NCBI GenBank assembly: GCA_963920705.1
Contig: OY987227.1
Span: 14,053,602 to 14,117,601 of the forward strand
Reading direction: 5' to 3'
Source of the DNA: Odiellus spinosus
Taxonomy: Eukaryota > Arthropoda > Arachnida > Opiliones > Phalangiidae
DNA: 64,000 nucleotides
Part shown: positions 23,797-36,764 of the stretch, one piece after another
Numbering within the stretch: the stretch's first letter is position 1
Layout of the letters: each line of letters starts with the position of its first letter
Program-made: the position numbers and the translations under genes
The notes under the pieces: model-generated
Databases searched by the model: none
The model's input: the letters and a program-made list of their open reading frames with translations, nothing else
What the model was told of the DNA's origin: nothing

Positions 23797-26700
23797 AAAA
23801 TGTAAATTCAAAATTCGATTTTAAGGTGCATTAGTTAAAGAGGGGCTTACCAACTTCCTCCTATTTACTTCTGGCCAAAGGTATTAACGCGAAATTGGTT
23901 TATTGCTCTAAAGCCGGTTTAATTTTGTATCGTCTCGAAAGGGGTATAAATAATTAAAATAAATTATAAATTTTAGTTCGTCAAACTCATAATTAAGCTA
24001 ATAAATGAATGAAAGGTCAGGGTAATTCCGAGTCTCTTTCTCTTGCCATCACTGGACAGGATGAACGTGACAGATGGGTTATAATTTATTAGTTTGTTTA
24101 GTATGTTTAGCAAATTCGACCATCATCACGGTCGAATTTTTAAAGGTAACATATTCCGCTCAGATTATTTTATAAATATAACCTGGCGTGACGTCACGAA
24201 GGAAAAGCCAAATAAATAATTTGAATATCGTGTCAATCACGCGTATTTCCGCGTTATTATTTGGTATTATATAAAGTATTATTTGATCATACGTTTCGTT
24301 GTTTTGGTGCGAATTATTTATGGAATCGTGATAAAATTTTGCATTGATTTCAAATCTAAGTTTTTCAATAAAGGGTAATATTGTCGTTCCCACAGTGCTA
24401 CCAGAAAAACTTTAATTTTGTGGGAAGCCTTTCGAGTACACACGATACTTTTCAACCCAGCTAACAGCTCGAAAGACTGTTCCAAAAAATGAACCATGAA
24501 GTATTAGTCTCATTAATTAAAATAAATAGTTTTAGATCATATTCCATACGTATTTCTCTTATATAAACCTTAATATTGAACACACTAAGCTTCAGACTGG
24601 TATTTATAAATATATATAGACGCCAGTTGCACAGACACCTGGCCATGTGTGGAAGGAATTAGATAAATGATATCAAACACGACCACCTGAAAATCTGTCA
24701 TGTAGTTTAAAGAGCGCGATCAAAGGCTAGGAGATCCTTGTATGTCCGTGATTCCAAACTCAGGTTAAGCAAATACGGAATAAGTATAACAATATTTAGG
24801 TTTGGGGGAGGCTAAGACTAATGAACAGATACCTATAATCACTAGAGTGTAGTTCCAAGAATAATGTTTGGGCCAAACCTCGGAAACTGACAGGAACTTT
24901 AAGCTTGAAGACGTTACCTCGCGTTCAGCTTATTTGAGGTAATGAGGTGATGATAGGAGAAGCTGAATTATCTGGTAAACGGGTCGTTAAAGGGAGGATG
25001 AAATGTAAACTTAATTATAATAGTTTCCAGTGGTTCGAATATCTCTTTTAATATTCAAAGTTTTTGATAAAACTTTAATACGTGTCATTTTAGGCTTAGC
25101 TAAGTTTGAACGCCAGAACAACCGATTCATTATGCTCCCAAAGTTAGGCTTAGCAGAGTTTTCAAGCCCATTTTAATAAAATTTCGCTGTTCTCTACTTA
25201 ATCATACGAGTAAATTTTTTATTTTAAATCAAGGTAACCCAACATTCATCAAAGCATCAAAAAGTCGTGACCTAGCTGTTACTGAATATCTCTCAATTCT
25301 CTAACATCTATTAATTCAGCATTGTTAAGAGAACGGTTTCTAACAGAGACCTCCCACTGTTACCAAGATAACCTACATAAAATATGGGAACAAAAATTTA
25401 TATATAACAATCAAATGAAGGCATAGATGAAATAGTCACCAATCCCAATTTGAGATTTCAATTAATAATACTAAATAGGCTCCATCGAATACTTGCGTAT
25501 CTTTAAGAAAATGAACAGTCGTAATGGGAAGCCTACAATTTAATACGTGCTGCAAACACGGCCTGAATTACAGTCTCGATAACAAGAAGATTATTAGGGT
25601 GGATAATTAATAAAGGAATAAAAAGAAAATATCAACACTCGGTCAGTATCTTCTATAATACGTACTTGTTTTCAAGAACAGATTGCAAAATCGAAATCTA
25701 AGGCGGAGTAATACACTTATATGGAATAAAAGTAGTTTTACAACATTGAAAATTATCTAAATCTTGAATTAAAACCAGTTTTTACCTAAAAACCTTGATT
25801 TTCTACAAATTTGCATAATCTTCTGTTTAAATCAGTTCGTAAAAACTATTTCCATTCTCTACAAGCCGCCACATTGTGTATTTATTCGCCTCGGGTTTAA
25901 CGTAGTTACAAATCACTCTTGAATTAATAATTAAGGAGAGTTTGATGGACTAGTTTTAGTTTTTTTGTTGGTAAATTTAGGATAGTTTCCCCCGGGGGTA
26001 TTTACACAAATAACGAGATGGGAGGAAACTACTCAATCCCCGATTTTATTTCAATGTAAGATTTGATTAGAAACAAAGGCGCGGGACACGCTTTGTGAAT
26101 ATAATTTAGTTTTGCTAGAATCAAAGCTTTCAGTTTAGACAAAACTCAAGGTGTAAATAATTAAGCTATAGACGGAATATTAGTCGGTATCTCTTCATCA
26201 TCGCATTATCTTATAATATTAAAAGCGCCGATTTCCGCGACTCATTTTAGCTACGGAGGACCTAATAGTCAAATACACGTACCTCAGTCCAACCAAAGAT
26301 ATAGTTATATCATCTTTCGCTTCTAATATCTGTACTCGCACGATTTACGATTTAGTTATTCGGACCTCACATAAAGACACGCTTGACAAAGCTATAATAA
26401 GTTTCCGAAAAACGCCGTAATTTGTTCCACCCGTAGTTTGCACCGTGTACGAACTTACTTTCCACTTATATCTTTGAAATTGAATTGTTAATAAAATGGT
26501 ATTAAGCAATTTTAAAAAATTGGAAGTGACCTTTATCTTTAATGCATCCTTATCTATCAATTTCCGATAAACGCTGTTTAGACAACAACCCGATGTTGCA
26601 CCGTGTTTAAAGCTAATCTAGGGTCAATTTGTAATAGAAAAATAACCTATAATATACAAGATTTATGCCTTAATTCATACGATGCAAACATAACGTGAAA

Positions 26701-28713
26701 AATCAAAATGTTCCATAACCAATACATTATCCAATTTAACACGACATGACAAAATATACCCAATTTCAACCTAGTAAAATACCTAAATTCACATTAGAAA
26801 ACAGGTTTTTCTATGAAAGTTTTCATCCTTTTTAAAGTTGTAACTGAAAATAGTCTGGTCACTGATTTAGAGACAATAGAGTCGAAGGGTAGGGATAGAG
26901 AGACGTCATTTCGTTTATCTCTTTTTCCCTTGCCTTACACTTCATTGTCTCTATCCGTTTGGACAACTATAAACTGACCTTGAAATTGTAGACCAAACCC
27001 TCCACCCCTCTCTAGTACCTATAATACAGCGCTTCAATCGGTCGCCGAACCTTTTCAAAATGGTTCAATTACTTAATTAGATTCATCCGGTTTACAATAA
27101 ACCATGTATAACCTAAATGTCCAAAATTTTCCTACATGTCTTAAGACGGATTACCAGAATCCACCTTCAGGCTATGGGTCTATTCTAGATATAAAATTGA
27201 ATGATAATGAAGAATAAAAGAAAATAACAACATATGTAATAATCAGTATGACCCACCGGAGAAAGAGGAGGGATGAATTTCCGTCTATCTTATCCCCCTA
27301 CTTATAAACCAATCGCGTGTAAGATACGGATGACGTCACAGGAACAATGCTATATCTCGAATAATAAATACACACCCCAATATAAAATCTCTTGCATGGT
27401 GCTATTTTATCGTAACATTTTGCAATTTTTCCGATCATATAAATTTATAAGTTGGCTTGTTACGTTGTATTGTACATGCTTTCATTTGTGACTGTTTAGA
27501 TATAGGGAAATCATATTAGAAATTAGTTTGAAATTTCATAAGAATTTGATTAATATCTTATCAGAGTCGCGGATATGTTTCCGTTTGCAATTTTTTATCG
27601 ACGTATATAATTTATTCTAGATATGAATTAAAAATATTATTATTTATTTTCTCGATTATTATACCATAGGATCTTCAATTTTTATTTTTATCACGGGCTA
27701 TTCTGGTTATATGTAAATTTATATTATTAAGTTTTTAAGACGACTAAAGTCTGGAACAAATGTATTTTAAATTGGGTTTTATTATTTTCTGGGTCTTGAT
27801 ATAAGTTGGAGTTTACCGTATAGAAAAAGCTATAGTATTGTAACTTTCAACAAAATATTAAAATTTAAAGAGATAATGGAGACCAGAAATATGTTTTTTA
27901 TTAATATATAGGGATTTAAAATATGCATTAAAACATTCACCAAAGGTTTCAAGTTAATTTTACAGTTAATTATTAAGTTTATAAAGATTTGAGCTTGAAA
28001 AGTCGAACTAATATTTCAATGTCAGAAATTTTGCGGCGAGCTTTAGGGTTAGGTTGGTATTAAATTCCCCTGCAGAGCACCTTCCCAAGGGGATAAACAC
28101 TTGAAAACTCAGTTGCACAATTTTTTCGACAAACAAAACTTAACTCAATATACTGTAAAGCGCATTAAAAATGTCAGCCCACATAGAACAGTACATTTTT
28201 TTAAATCACTTGTCATTGTCATTTTAATCAGAGTATTACATTTGGTAACTCCTTTGGAGGTTATGACGTCAAAGACAATGAAACCTTGTATTTGTTTTTA
28301 TGTAGGAAACTCTTTGATTATCTTCAAAGTTTCTACATTTTTATCAATGGTTTTAAAAATGGAAATAGGCTTAGCGTTAGCTCAAGCAGACACTTTGATC
28401 ATTAACTCTAAATTATCGCTAAATATTTGGAGTCTTTTATAATATTTTATATATATTTAACGATCATAATCGATTAATCGTCTTCATTATCCCTTAAAAG
28501 TTTAAGTCTCAACTAGGCTAAAGCTTCATCGTTGCCTTAAAATAATTATTTAGCTTAGAATTAACAAATAGCTTCGACACCGTAGCAAATTGCGGTTGAT
28601 TTCGAGTCCTGCGTGGAAAACACGTAACAGTTATAACGAAATATTAATACATTTCCTCGAGTTCGTACAATTAAGTAAAGTAATATAATCGTGATTGATG
28701 TAACGGGGAAAGA

Positions 28714-28714
<1 letters not shown>
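23797..28714. other. Gene-free stretch with T2-like element ends
   Basis: It contains a left end TTAAAGGGAGGATG at 24987, two TAGGCTTAGC motifs at about 25094 and 25147, and a right end CGTCTTCATTATCCCTTAA at about 28479-28497. The open frame at 28101-28442 lies inside the latter element, contains a TAGGCTTAGC motif and has no known domain. No exon is supported on either strand. Confidence 0.35.

Positions 28715-28755
<41 letters not shown>
28715..28755. repeat. Poly(A) tract of about 41 bases
   Basis: An uninterrupted A run with no retrotransposon body recognisable upstream. It may be a processed insertion tail or simple slippage. Confidence 0.9.
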
Positions 28756-28757
<2 letters not shown>

Positions 28758-29906
28758 CTCGAGAATCTCCCTTTTTATCGATTTACCTTAAATTACCTTT
28801 AAATTAGATGTTTTTGCTTAAAATTATGAATTCGTTCCACTTTCAGTTTGATTTCTTCGAATGAAATAGAAAGATTTTGATTCGACAATTTTTTTTTGCA
28901 ATATTTAATTTCTATAATTTTTGCAAACTCTAGTCAAAGATGAGGAGGATTTAAGAAACTGTTCATCCTGATAGGGAATAAAACCAATTTTCAAAACTAC
29001 TCTGGAAATAATTATGGATAGAAAATTTTAACGTAAAATTTACTACATAAAGAGATCTCTTTGTGATAAAAAAAAATATTACTATGTATCAAATTTATCC
29101 TCAAACTAAATCAGTGATTTGAACTAAATCGTTTCCATTTTTATATTGGATAGATTTGGTTCAGAACTAAATTTTACGAATCTTCAAATTTTACGTAATT
29201 TATACAATTGATAAGTGTTTAGAGAGAAAATTTTATTAGTATGCATTGCAGATACCATAAAATTTAAGGATATATCTTTTGGATCAGAGTTTATACGGCG
29301 CGTTACCTCGAGCGACCTCTAGACTAAATAATATTTAGCCCATATTCGTTAAAACTTTCAAACACATATTTAATGTGATGAAAAAAATGGATTGTCAAAA
29401 TTGTTCGGTTAAAAACAGACGCGATCTACAGCCCGTGAACTAAACAAAAAAAAAAAGCATGTTCGTAAAAATTAAGACTATTTCTTTAAGGGTCGGGATC
29501 ATCCCATTCCATGATCCTAAAAATGCTTAAATTATTTTAATATTGAGTTTAATTATCCTTTAATTGGTTCAGTAATTCTGAATAAGGACGTATTTATTCT
29601 AAAAAAGAGTTTAAATTTTGCTAAAATTAAAAAATCAGAGCAATTATTCTACAGTGGTTCATCCACTTAATATAATAATTAACACTTCTAAAGTAATTTT
29701 CACATTTTGGTTTGATTTAAAAATAGATGCTAATGAAACTGTAAAAAACTACGAACAGTATAGGTAACTTTCTGTCTTTTACCACAAGTATACGGCTTCT
29801 TGATGTTCGAGTTCACGTTAATTCAATCGTTTAAGTACTAAATTTTTAAACTTTTCCACAGATAAATTGGAATAATTAGACGGATAAGTTGGCCCGGAAA
29901 AAAAGG
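28756..29906 (+). other. Upstream flank of AA15 gene 1 with a candidate 5'-UTR acceptor
   Basis: The stretch is AT-rich with no coding exon. A polypyrimidine-AG acceptor (CTTTTCCACAG, ending 29861) lies 45 bases before the ATG of AA15 gene 1, and the sequence after it (ATAAATTGG) resembles the ATATCAAATTG at the same place in genes 2 and 3. This suggests a spliced leader exon further upstream, but no matching TATA box or start site could be found. Confidence 0.4.
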
Positions 29907-32900
29907 ATGACTCTACTTTTACTGAAGTGGAGACGTACCCTGACGTCATTGATCGTTAGTTCAATCATACTACTGTCAGGAGTGAAAGGTCACGGTCGTC
30001 TAATCGAACCCCCTTCTCGTTCATCAATGTGGAGATATGGTTTCGGAACTGATCCAAACTACAACGACAATGAACTATTTTGCGGAGGATTTACGGTAAA
30101 TTGACAATTTTTATAAGCTTTGTTCACGCATAAACCGCGTTCATACTAGGTCTTGGAATCGATTTAAACCGTTTCAAAACGTTTCGCTTTGAAACCGTCT
30201 TTTCTCGAATCGATTTGATTCGATTTCTCGAAACTGCTTCGGGAACTAGTTTCATAACGATTCGGTTTCAACAACCTAGAATAAATCGATTTATAAAGAT
30301 AATTCGTGAGTACGTGACGCTTAAAACGATTCCTGACGATTCGAATATCGGTTTGATTTTACCGTTTCATATCGATTATGAAATGCTAGTGTGACCGTAG
30401 CTATAGTAATGTGAACGCTATCAGTATAAAATATGTCTCTTTGAGGTCGCCATCGATAGCTCTTTATTTCATTGGCCCAATATATACGGCACGCGATTCA
30501 CGGGAGACTTCCGATCAAACGTAGTTTTCAAAACTAGAATGAAAGCTGAGCCGTATTTATATCCAATGTTAAACTTTATACGATAAAATTAATCGTTGCA
30601 AATTACGGTTGAACGTGAGTCTAGCCACGTTTACAACTTTATAGAAAAGCTATATTAGGTACTCTAAATAATTAGAGATCGACTCTTACAAAAGTATTCG
30701 AGAAAAGATTGTAGCTACTACTTTTAAACCATATAGATGTTGAACATTGTGTAACAATCCGCGTAAGCTTTTAACCATTTTGCAAATATTTCTTGAATTA
30801 AATCAAATTTAGATATTTAAATTAGATGGGAGAATATAATCAAGGCTAATTTAAAAATGAATTAATTATTACTAGGCTGATAAACGATTTCGAAATTGAT
30901 TAATGAGATGGTGAAGAAGCCTTTTCCTCTTTAATAATCTTAAGTGTATAAGGGATTTAGAACAAAAGTTTTAGATTATTAAGAGAAAGCCTACATAGAA
31001 AGGAATTTTTAATTTGGTATCGTTGACGCCCGACACCTTCGATTTTAAATGAGTTCAAAAAAAAAAAAAAAAAAAATCCCAGCTGGTTTTAAAAATTCGA
31101 CGTTCATTATTTACAACCGGGAAGTTGTCACTAAAAACAATAGGAGCAAACTCTTTACAATTTTTTTCTTCTTCATAAATATAACTAAACATAAAGAGCA
31201 ACCCTTTTAACTGATGCTGATCTAGCTATTTGTGTTAGGAAGAATTAGTACTTCCTGAAGCATATGTTACATTTCAAGGTATATATCACAAATGATAACC
31301 GACAACTAGTTTAGTTTAAAATGATCATAGTATTTCAACGAAAAGGAATATTGGCAGTAATTAAAGTGCTGCTGTGCTGTCAATAGTTTATGGCATTTGA
31401 GTAAGATCGTTAAAATAATTAATAAAAAAAACTTTAAATTTCTGCAAATTTTAATTTTTGAACTTTCTTATAAACGTGTCAACCCAAAGGTGTATTTTTT
31501 CTTTTACAAATATAGATTTTAAAAGCATGAAAAATTAATCCATAATATTTTATTAAATATCGTGAAAGCATCATTTTAAAATCGAAGTTTTCTAAGACAT
31601 TTTTAGATTTCTTTAGAGCGGAAAAAATACTATAGATGACTATGAGAAAATCGATCAAAAAATATAACTTAATTTTTCTTTCTATGTTTAAAACTAAACC
31701 CGGTAAACGTTTCCCAATATTAAAATATAATTTAAATATCCCATATACCTTAGATATATTTAGGCGAATAATTTTAATTCTACGAATGAAACCAAAATTT
31801 ATTGGGATTTCAATAAAGGGCTTAAGGGGTTGGTTGATTAGATTTGTAATTCAATGCCCATATAAATTCCTAAATATATATAAAAAAATGAAATATGGTA
31901 TTTTTCTTTCGCTCCCGTAAGAATGTATCGAAGCGAAACGATTCTTCGAGTATAAGTTGGCGAACGCGCGTGTCAAAATAGGAATTTCTATAGCTCTTTC
32001 GTGTTTTGGCCGTCTGGATAAGAGTTTTTTTTTGGAAAACCTTGGATGAGAGAGCGTTTTTAATCCGATTCAATCTAACTTTCCAGTACGGATAAAGCTA
32101 GACATCCATATATATCTTATATTTGGTCTCTTATCGCGTAAGGGTGTAAACCTAAGTTTGTATCAACAGAAAACTTGGAAATGATTTTAAGAATACGCAA
32201 CACTCCGATTGGTATTATTTGTCTGTAAAAAAAAGTTCAACAAACCCCTTCGAAACAGACGGAACCCCAAAGACGAAGCAGTTAGGAGATGAAATTTGGC
32301 TCGACACTGGCGTCCTTCCCAATTCAATATATACTTCAAATATTTTACCTTGAAACTAAAAAGCAGTAACTTAAGTTATATCCTAATGCTTAGATACCAT
32401 ATTATTGACCTAAAATATCTAAGAGACGGGTTATAGAAAAATACACATTTTTTCTAACATCTTCGGATCTACTCATCCTTCTCATGATCTGATCCCCCGC
32501 GAGAGCAAATATGAAGAAGAAGTAAAGTCGTTTATTTTTATAACCTGGAATAAAACCCTATTTCCCTTTTTTTTTTTTTTCCAAGATGTAAAAGCGAATA
32601 TGTTATTAACTGACAACTTAGGGACTTCCCGCTTATCTTCGGAAAAATCAAAAAATAAAACAAAAAAAAATGATAGTTTTGGAACCGTGTATTAAAATTA
32701 ATCTGATTAAAATTCATGCATGGTTCCCACCCTTTATATAGTTAGTGGTTGATTCTTAAAACTAGAAAAAATAGTGGGTTGTTTCGATAGCAGAAGGTTT
32801 GTATATAATAATCGTCTAGTTCCTATTTAGCTGACATTGGAAAACCCCTTTCTCCAGTTTGAAAACTTTTTTTATTACAATTTTTTTGGGGGGATAAAGG

Positions 32901-33996
32901 CCTAACATAATCCGCTGTGTATCTATAAGTTCGCCCAAGCATGAGAGAATCTGAGTTGCGCAAAGAGGCGAAAACCGGCGAAACCATTCGTCCATCCAAT
33001 AAAAATATCGTTCGTGGGAACCCAAGGAATATAAAAAGCTATATATTACGAGCTCCTGTACCATAGTAAATTTTAAAACTATTTTTATCCCTATGAGGTT
33101 TAATATCGCGTGTTAATCCGCCTCAAGTTTCTCTCGTTTGCAAATTTTTCTCTAAACAAAATTATAGAATGTATAGCTTCTTATACGATATATTTCATAT
33201 TAAGATTGAACCGAAGATAGAAGAGGGTACTATTCCTAATTCAAGGTAACCCATATTGTATGGCTTTTAGTTTTCAGTCTGGTGAAACTTTATACCACAC
33301 TGTAATCGCTGTAGTAACCCTATTTCGGTGAACACGAAGTATCGAAAGGGAAGCCAATGTGATCGTGTTTAGAAGCCCACTAACTCAACGCAACGTTTTT
33401 ATGACGCTGGGGGGTCTGGTTTTTGGCGTGATAGCAGCTAGCCGGTTCACGGCTTCCCTTAAAAAACCCTCCATTATTTGAATATAAAACCGGAAAACAT
33501 AGATTTAGACTTCTCTTCTATTATGTTTATTCGGTCCCGGCACTTTTTCAATATATTTCCGAATAAATATAATAAAAAAAAAAAATCACTAATCCTTGAT
33601 GGGGAAAGTACGAGGCCTCTTCGTAGGAGGAGGGATGAAGTTCAAGTTCGACTGTTAGAGTACTTTAAAAGGATAAAGAAAACGAATAATGTCATATTTT
33701 TAATCGATTAGGAAAGTTAAAAATATGCATAAATACATAAAGTTCACCAAGGTTTCTCCTTATACCAGATTTAGGGTTAAAGTGAGGCCATGCCAAATAT
33801 TTTCAGGTTTTTTTTTAGAAATTCAAAAATTTAAACTTCTGAACAGGCGCAATTTCAAGAAACTTCGAAAATTTTAAATGCCAAGAATATGCTGATTTAA
33901 TTGTATACTTATTAAGAATAGTTTTTTTTTAGTATATTTCCGATAATGATACTCAAAGTTCCTTTTAAAACTGCCAAAAAGATCCGTGACAGTCTC

Positions 33997-34037
<41 letters not shown>

Positions 34038-36507
34038 GAGATTTGAGCTCGCTAAGCATATCTTCGTTTGTACGGAGTTAGGCTTGGTGGACTCAAATTT
34101 TAATAACAATTTTTACCGTCATATTTAATAAAAACATGTTCCTCGTCTTCATTATCCCTTTAAAATAAAGGAGGCGATATTTGACTACGGATTTAAAGTA
34201 CTTTAAGGCTTAATTCGTGTATAATTCGAGAATTTCAAGGTCAAATTGGTGAAGTTCAAGATTATCTTGAAGTACAGACTAGCTGTCAGGATTTTAAGGA
34301 TTATTACGTAGGAAGCACGCGTGAATTGTTCTAAATTTATAATACGATTGTTTTTGTTGTTTTAGGTACAATTTCAAAGTAATGGAGGGAAATGTGGGAT
34401 CTGCGGAGACGCCTACCACTTACCACAGCCGAGACCAGTGAGTTCGCGACACGCGCTATTGAAATTTGTCAGTGTAATACTCGTTATTTATAACTATATT
34501 TCGTCACATTTAGAATGAGGCCGGTGGTAAATACGGTAAAGGTATCATCGTGAAACGTTATAACGTGGGCGAGACGATTAACGTCGTGGTGGAATTAACG
34601 GCTAATCACCGAGGATACTTCGAGTTCAAACTTTGTCCGAACAACAACCCTGAAAGAATCGCCACCCAAGAATGTTTGGACCAATACCCGTTAGAGGTGG
34701 TTGGTACACCGGATGAAACACGGTACTACGTCCCCAACGGAAATACCGGCAAGTTTCCGGTTGACCTTAGACTACCCGATGGTCTAACGTGTAGTCAGTG
34801 TGTCTTTCAATGGACCTACACAGCTGGTATAATAATCTTTATGACTAGATTTTTGTATATGGGCATTAATAACATTTTGAGCACTAATATTTTTGTAATG
34901 CGTTTTTATTTGGGTGGTTTTTGCATTGAAATTTTTACTCCGGTTTTACTAACATTTTGGCAATATGGCATTAATACTCTGGAAAGATTCCATAACATTT
35001 TGACAAGGGTTAGCTACAGGTTTTGTTAGGATCTGACGGTATTCCAAAACATGGATTGCTCATATCGCGATATTAAGTTGAACAGGAGGGGAAAAATTGG
35101 GCCAATATTTAAATATTCATATATAATTAAAGTATATCAAGCCGACCTTTCGTTTACGGTTTATTAATTACGAAACAAACCAGAAAAACTAGAATGCTTA
35201 AAACGAAATTCCTCGTCTGAACAAACAATACCTTCTTAATCCGTTCCCGCCAGCGAGTTAAACAAAACAAAGCACTTCAGCGAGTAGATCTTTGTCACCT
35301 CTTCGCCACTAATGATTTCTTAAGACATCCCTTATCAATCAAAACTATTCAAAACCCCTTATTATTCGATGGTACCTTCCCCGGACATTGCCAATTAAAA
35401 TATGGAAGAGGTATATCTTTTGTTTTGTTTGTTTAAACTTAAACGAAGGAAGTTTGTCTAGTCAGTATATTTATTACGGTAAAATCCAGTCTCATATTTC
35501 ATCGTGTACAAAGTTAAATTCCCTCTTCAAAATAAAACTAACGAAAGCTTAGCTCTATCCTTACGGAATTCTTTGACTAAATCCTTTTTTATTATACTCG
35601 ATTTCGAGCGAAATTGGCAGCGACTACTTTGCCCTATGAGGTATTACATTGTATACAAATCCGCCTTAGCTTTTCTTATTTTGCCAACTTTCCTCGAACA
35701 GAAGTGTAATAATTATACAGTATTTTCTAACAAGACTTTTCAGCGCCAAGACAATTATTGCTATGTTATTGCTATACCTATTGGGAAGGAATGAATGTTG
35801 AATGACCACTAACTACGTAACTATTTCACTTATTAGGTAACAATTGGGGGACTTGCGAAGATGGATCAGGGAAACTGGGATGTGGAAACCAAGAAACGTT
35901 TCGCGGTTGCGCTGACGTCTCCATTGGTTCTTACGTCGAACAAGAAGGTAATTCAGCCGACGATGACCTCACCAATAACGTTCAACGACCAATAATATCA
36001 ACGCCAAGACCAAGACGTCCCACGAGACCTTACTTTTCGAGCAAGGGTAAACCAAAACCCAAACCGACACCGACTCACAAGCCAATTTCGTTCACCCCAC
36101 GATCAAGACCACCCGAAAGTACTTCTCAAAGACCATTACAGACTACGAAAGGATACGTAAAAGTTAGACTGTCCACGTCTAGACCAGCTACCATTCGTTA
36201 TCAACCCTCGACCACGTCCAGACCAGTCACATGGTGGTCGTACGCTACCCCTGCTAGAACGTCACCGAGACCAACGGCGACCCCTAAATTGACTTCGTAT
36301 AAGATATACGTCAAACCGACAAAAACCACTAACTATTCCGGTAATAAAATTAACCAAGGGACTAAGAGTATTAAAGGTACTAAAGGTTCTAAAGGGGAGA
36401 GGAAATGCCGCGGCGTAGGAATTTGGAAGCAATTACCCGGTATAAACGGGTGGTGCGACGTTAATTGTGCCAAAGGCTATTGTCCACCTTCCCATTGTAA
36501 ATGTTGA
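29907..36507 (+). CDS. AA15 lytic polysaccharide monooxygenase, gene 1
   Basis: Four coding exons: 29907-30095, 34366-34437, 34514-34826 and 35837-36507 (1245 nt, 414 residues), all with GT..AG introns (4.27 kb, 76 bp, 1.01 kb). Residues 1-28 are a signal peptide with a hydrophobic core (LIVSSIILLSG); cleavage leaves His29 as mature His1 (HGRLIEPPSRSSMWRYGF). The AA15/PF03067 domain covers residues 29 to about 222. The second histidine-brace ligand is mature His91 in TANHRGYFEF, and the axial position appears to be Phe185 in QETFRGCADV. Cysteine pairs typical of the fold are present (KCGICGD, LTCSQC). A Pro/Thr/Arg-rich linker of about 155 residues leads to a C-terminal six-cysteine module (382-414, C-x15-C-x3-C-x4-C-x4-C-x-C). 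It is secreted and should oxidatively cleave chitin or cellulose; the substrate cannot be told from sequence. It is more divergent than genes 2 and 3. Confidence 0.95.
30137..30418. repeat. R1 repeat family, copy 3, inside intron 1 of AA15 gene 1
   Basis: The most complete copy. It starts GCGTTCATACTAGG and ends GTAATGTGAACGC, giving short terminal inverted repeats GCGTTCAYA. It lies 41 bases downstream of the exon 1 donor. The interior matches copies 1 and 2 closely, so all three probably come from one burst of copying. Confidence 0.75.
30419..33776 (+). other. Rest of intron 1 of AA15 gene 1
   Basis: AT-rich intron. An inverted repeat AAGGGAAGCC (about 33347) / GGCTTCCCTT (about 33461) bounds a small fold-back beside a TTAA. 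A/T homopolymers occur at about 31058 and 32566. The open frames at 31636-32073, 32816-33064 and 33478-33711 have no recognisable domain and interrupt a well-supported intron, so I do not call them genes. Confidence 0.4.
33777..34163. mobile_element. T2/Kolobok-like MITE with an internal poly(A) tract
   Basis: The right end reads CTCGTCTTCATTATCCCTTTAA up to TTAA at 34160-34163, the same as the end at 28497. A TTAAAGTGAGG-type left end lies at 33777, although it belongs to the other end type, so the left limit is uncertain. An A run of about 33 bases (34002-34034) sits between GTCTCAGTTT and GCTGAGATTT, a short inverted repeat. It lies in intron 1 of AA15 gene 1, just before the exon 2 acceptor. 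Confidence 0.45.
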
Positions 36508-36764
36508 GGAATTCAAGTGATGGGTGCAGCGCAACCTGGTCATATATTCATCACTGTTTTCTTGAAAATTAAATTAATAATTTATGATTGTTTAAGGTTT
36601 TAATTTGCTTATAAACAAACGATAGTAAAAGCAAGAACGTACGTATGGTACTCACGAAGAAACCTGAATTCTAGATTTAGTTAACTTTATCGTAAATATT
36701 TGAAATGAGACCTCAATGTTTTACAAATTTCTACGTTGATTCTCTAGGATTCAAGGTCAATAAA
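36508..36764 (+). promoter_or_regulatory. 3' UTR and poly(A) signal of AA15 gene 1
   Basis: AATAAA at 36759-36764 is the first canonical signal after the stop codon, 252 bases downstream, a distance close to that in the other two LPMO genes. Confidence 0.5.

Noticed and set aside
28101-28442. 113-codon open frame
   Set aside because: It lies inside a MITE ending at 28497, includes a MITE motif, and has AT-driven composition; no domain recognised.
29889-29906. Start of AA15 gene 1 at the upstream TTG
   Set aside because: ATG at 29907 gives a normal signal peptide; a TTG start is not expected in an animal nuclear gene. The same applies to the TTG codons before AA15 genes 2 and 3.
33478-33711. 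77-codon open frame with an Arg-rich middle
   Set aside because: Located in the well-supported first intron of AA15 gene 1; no domain and a low-complexity Lys run.
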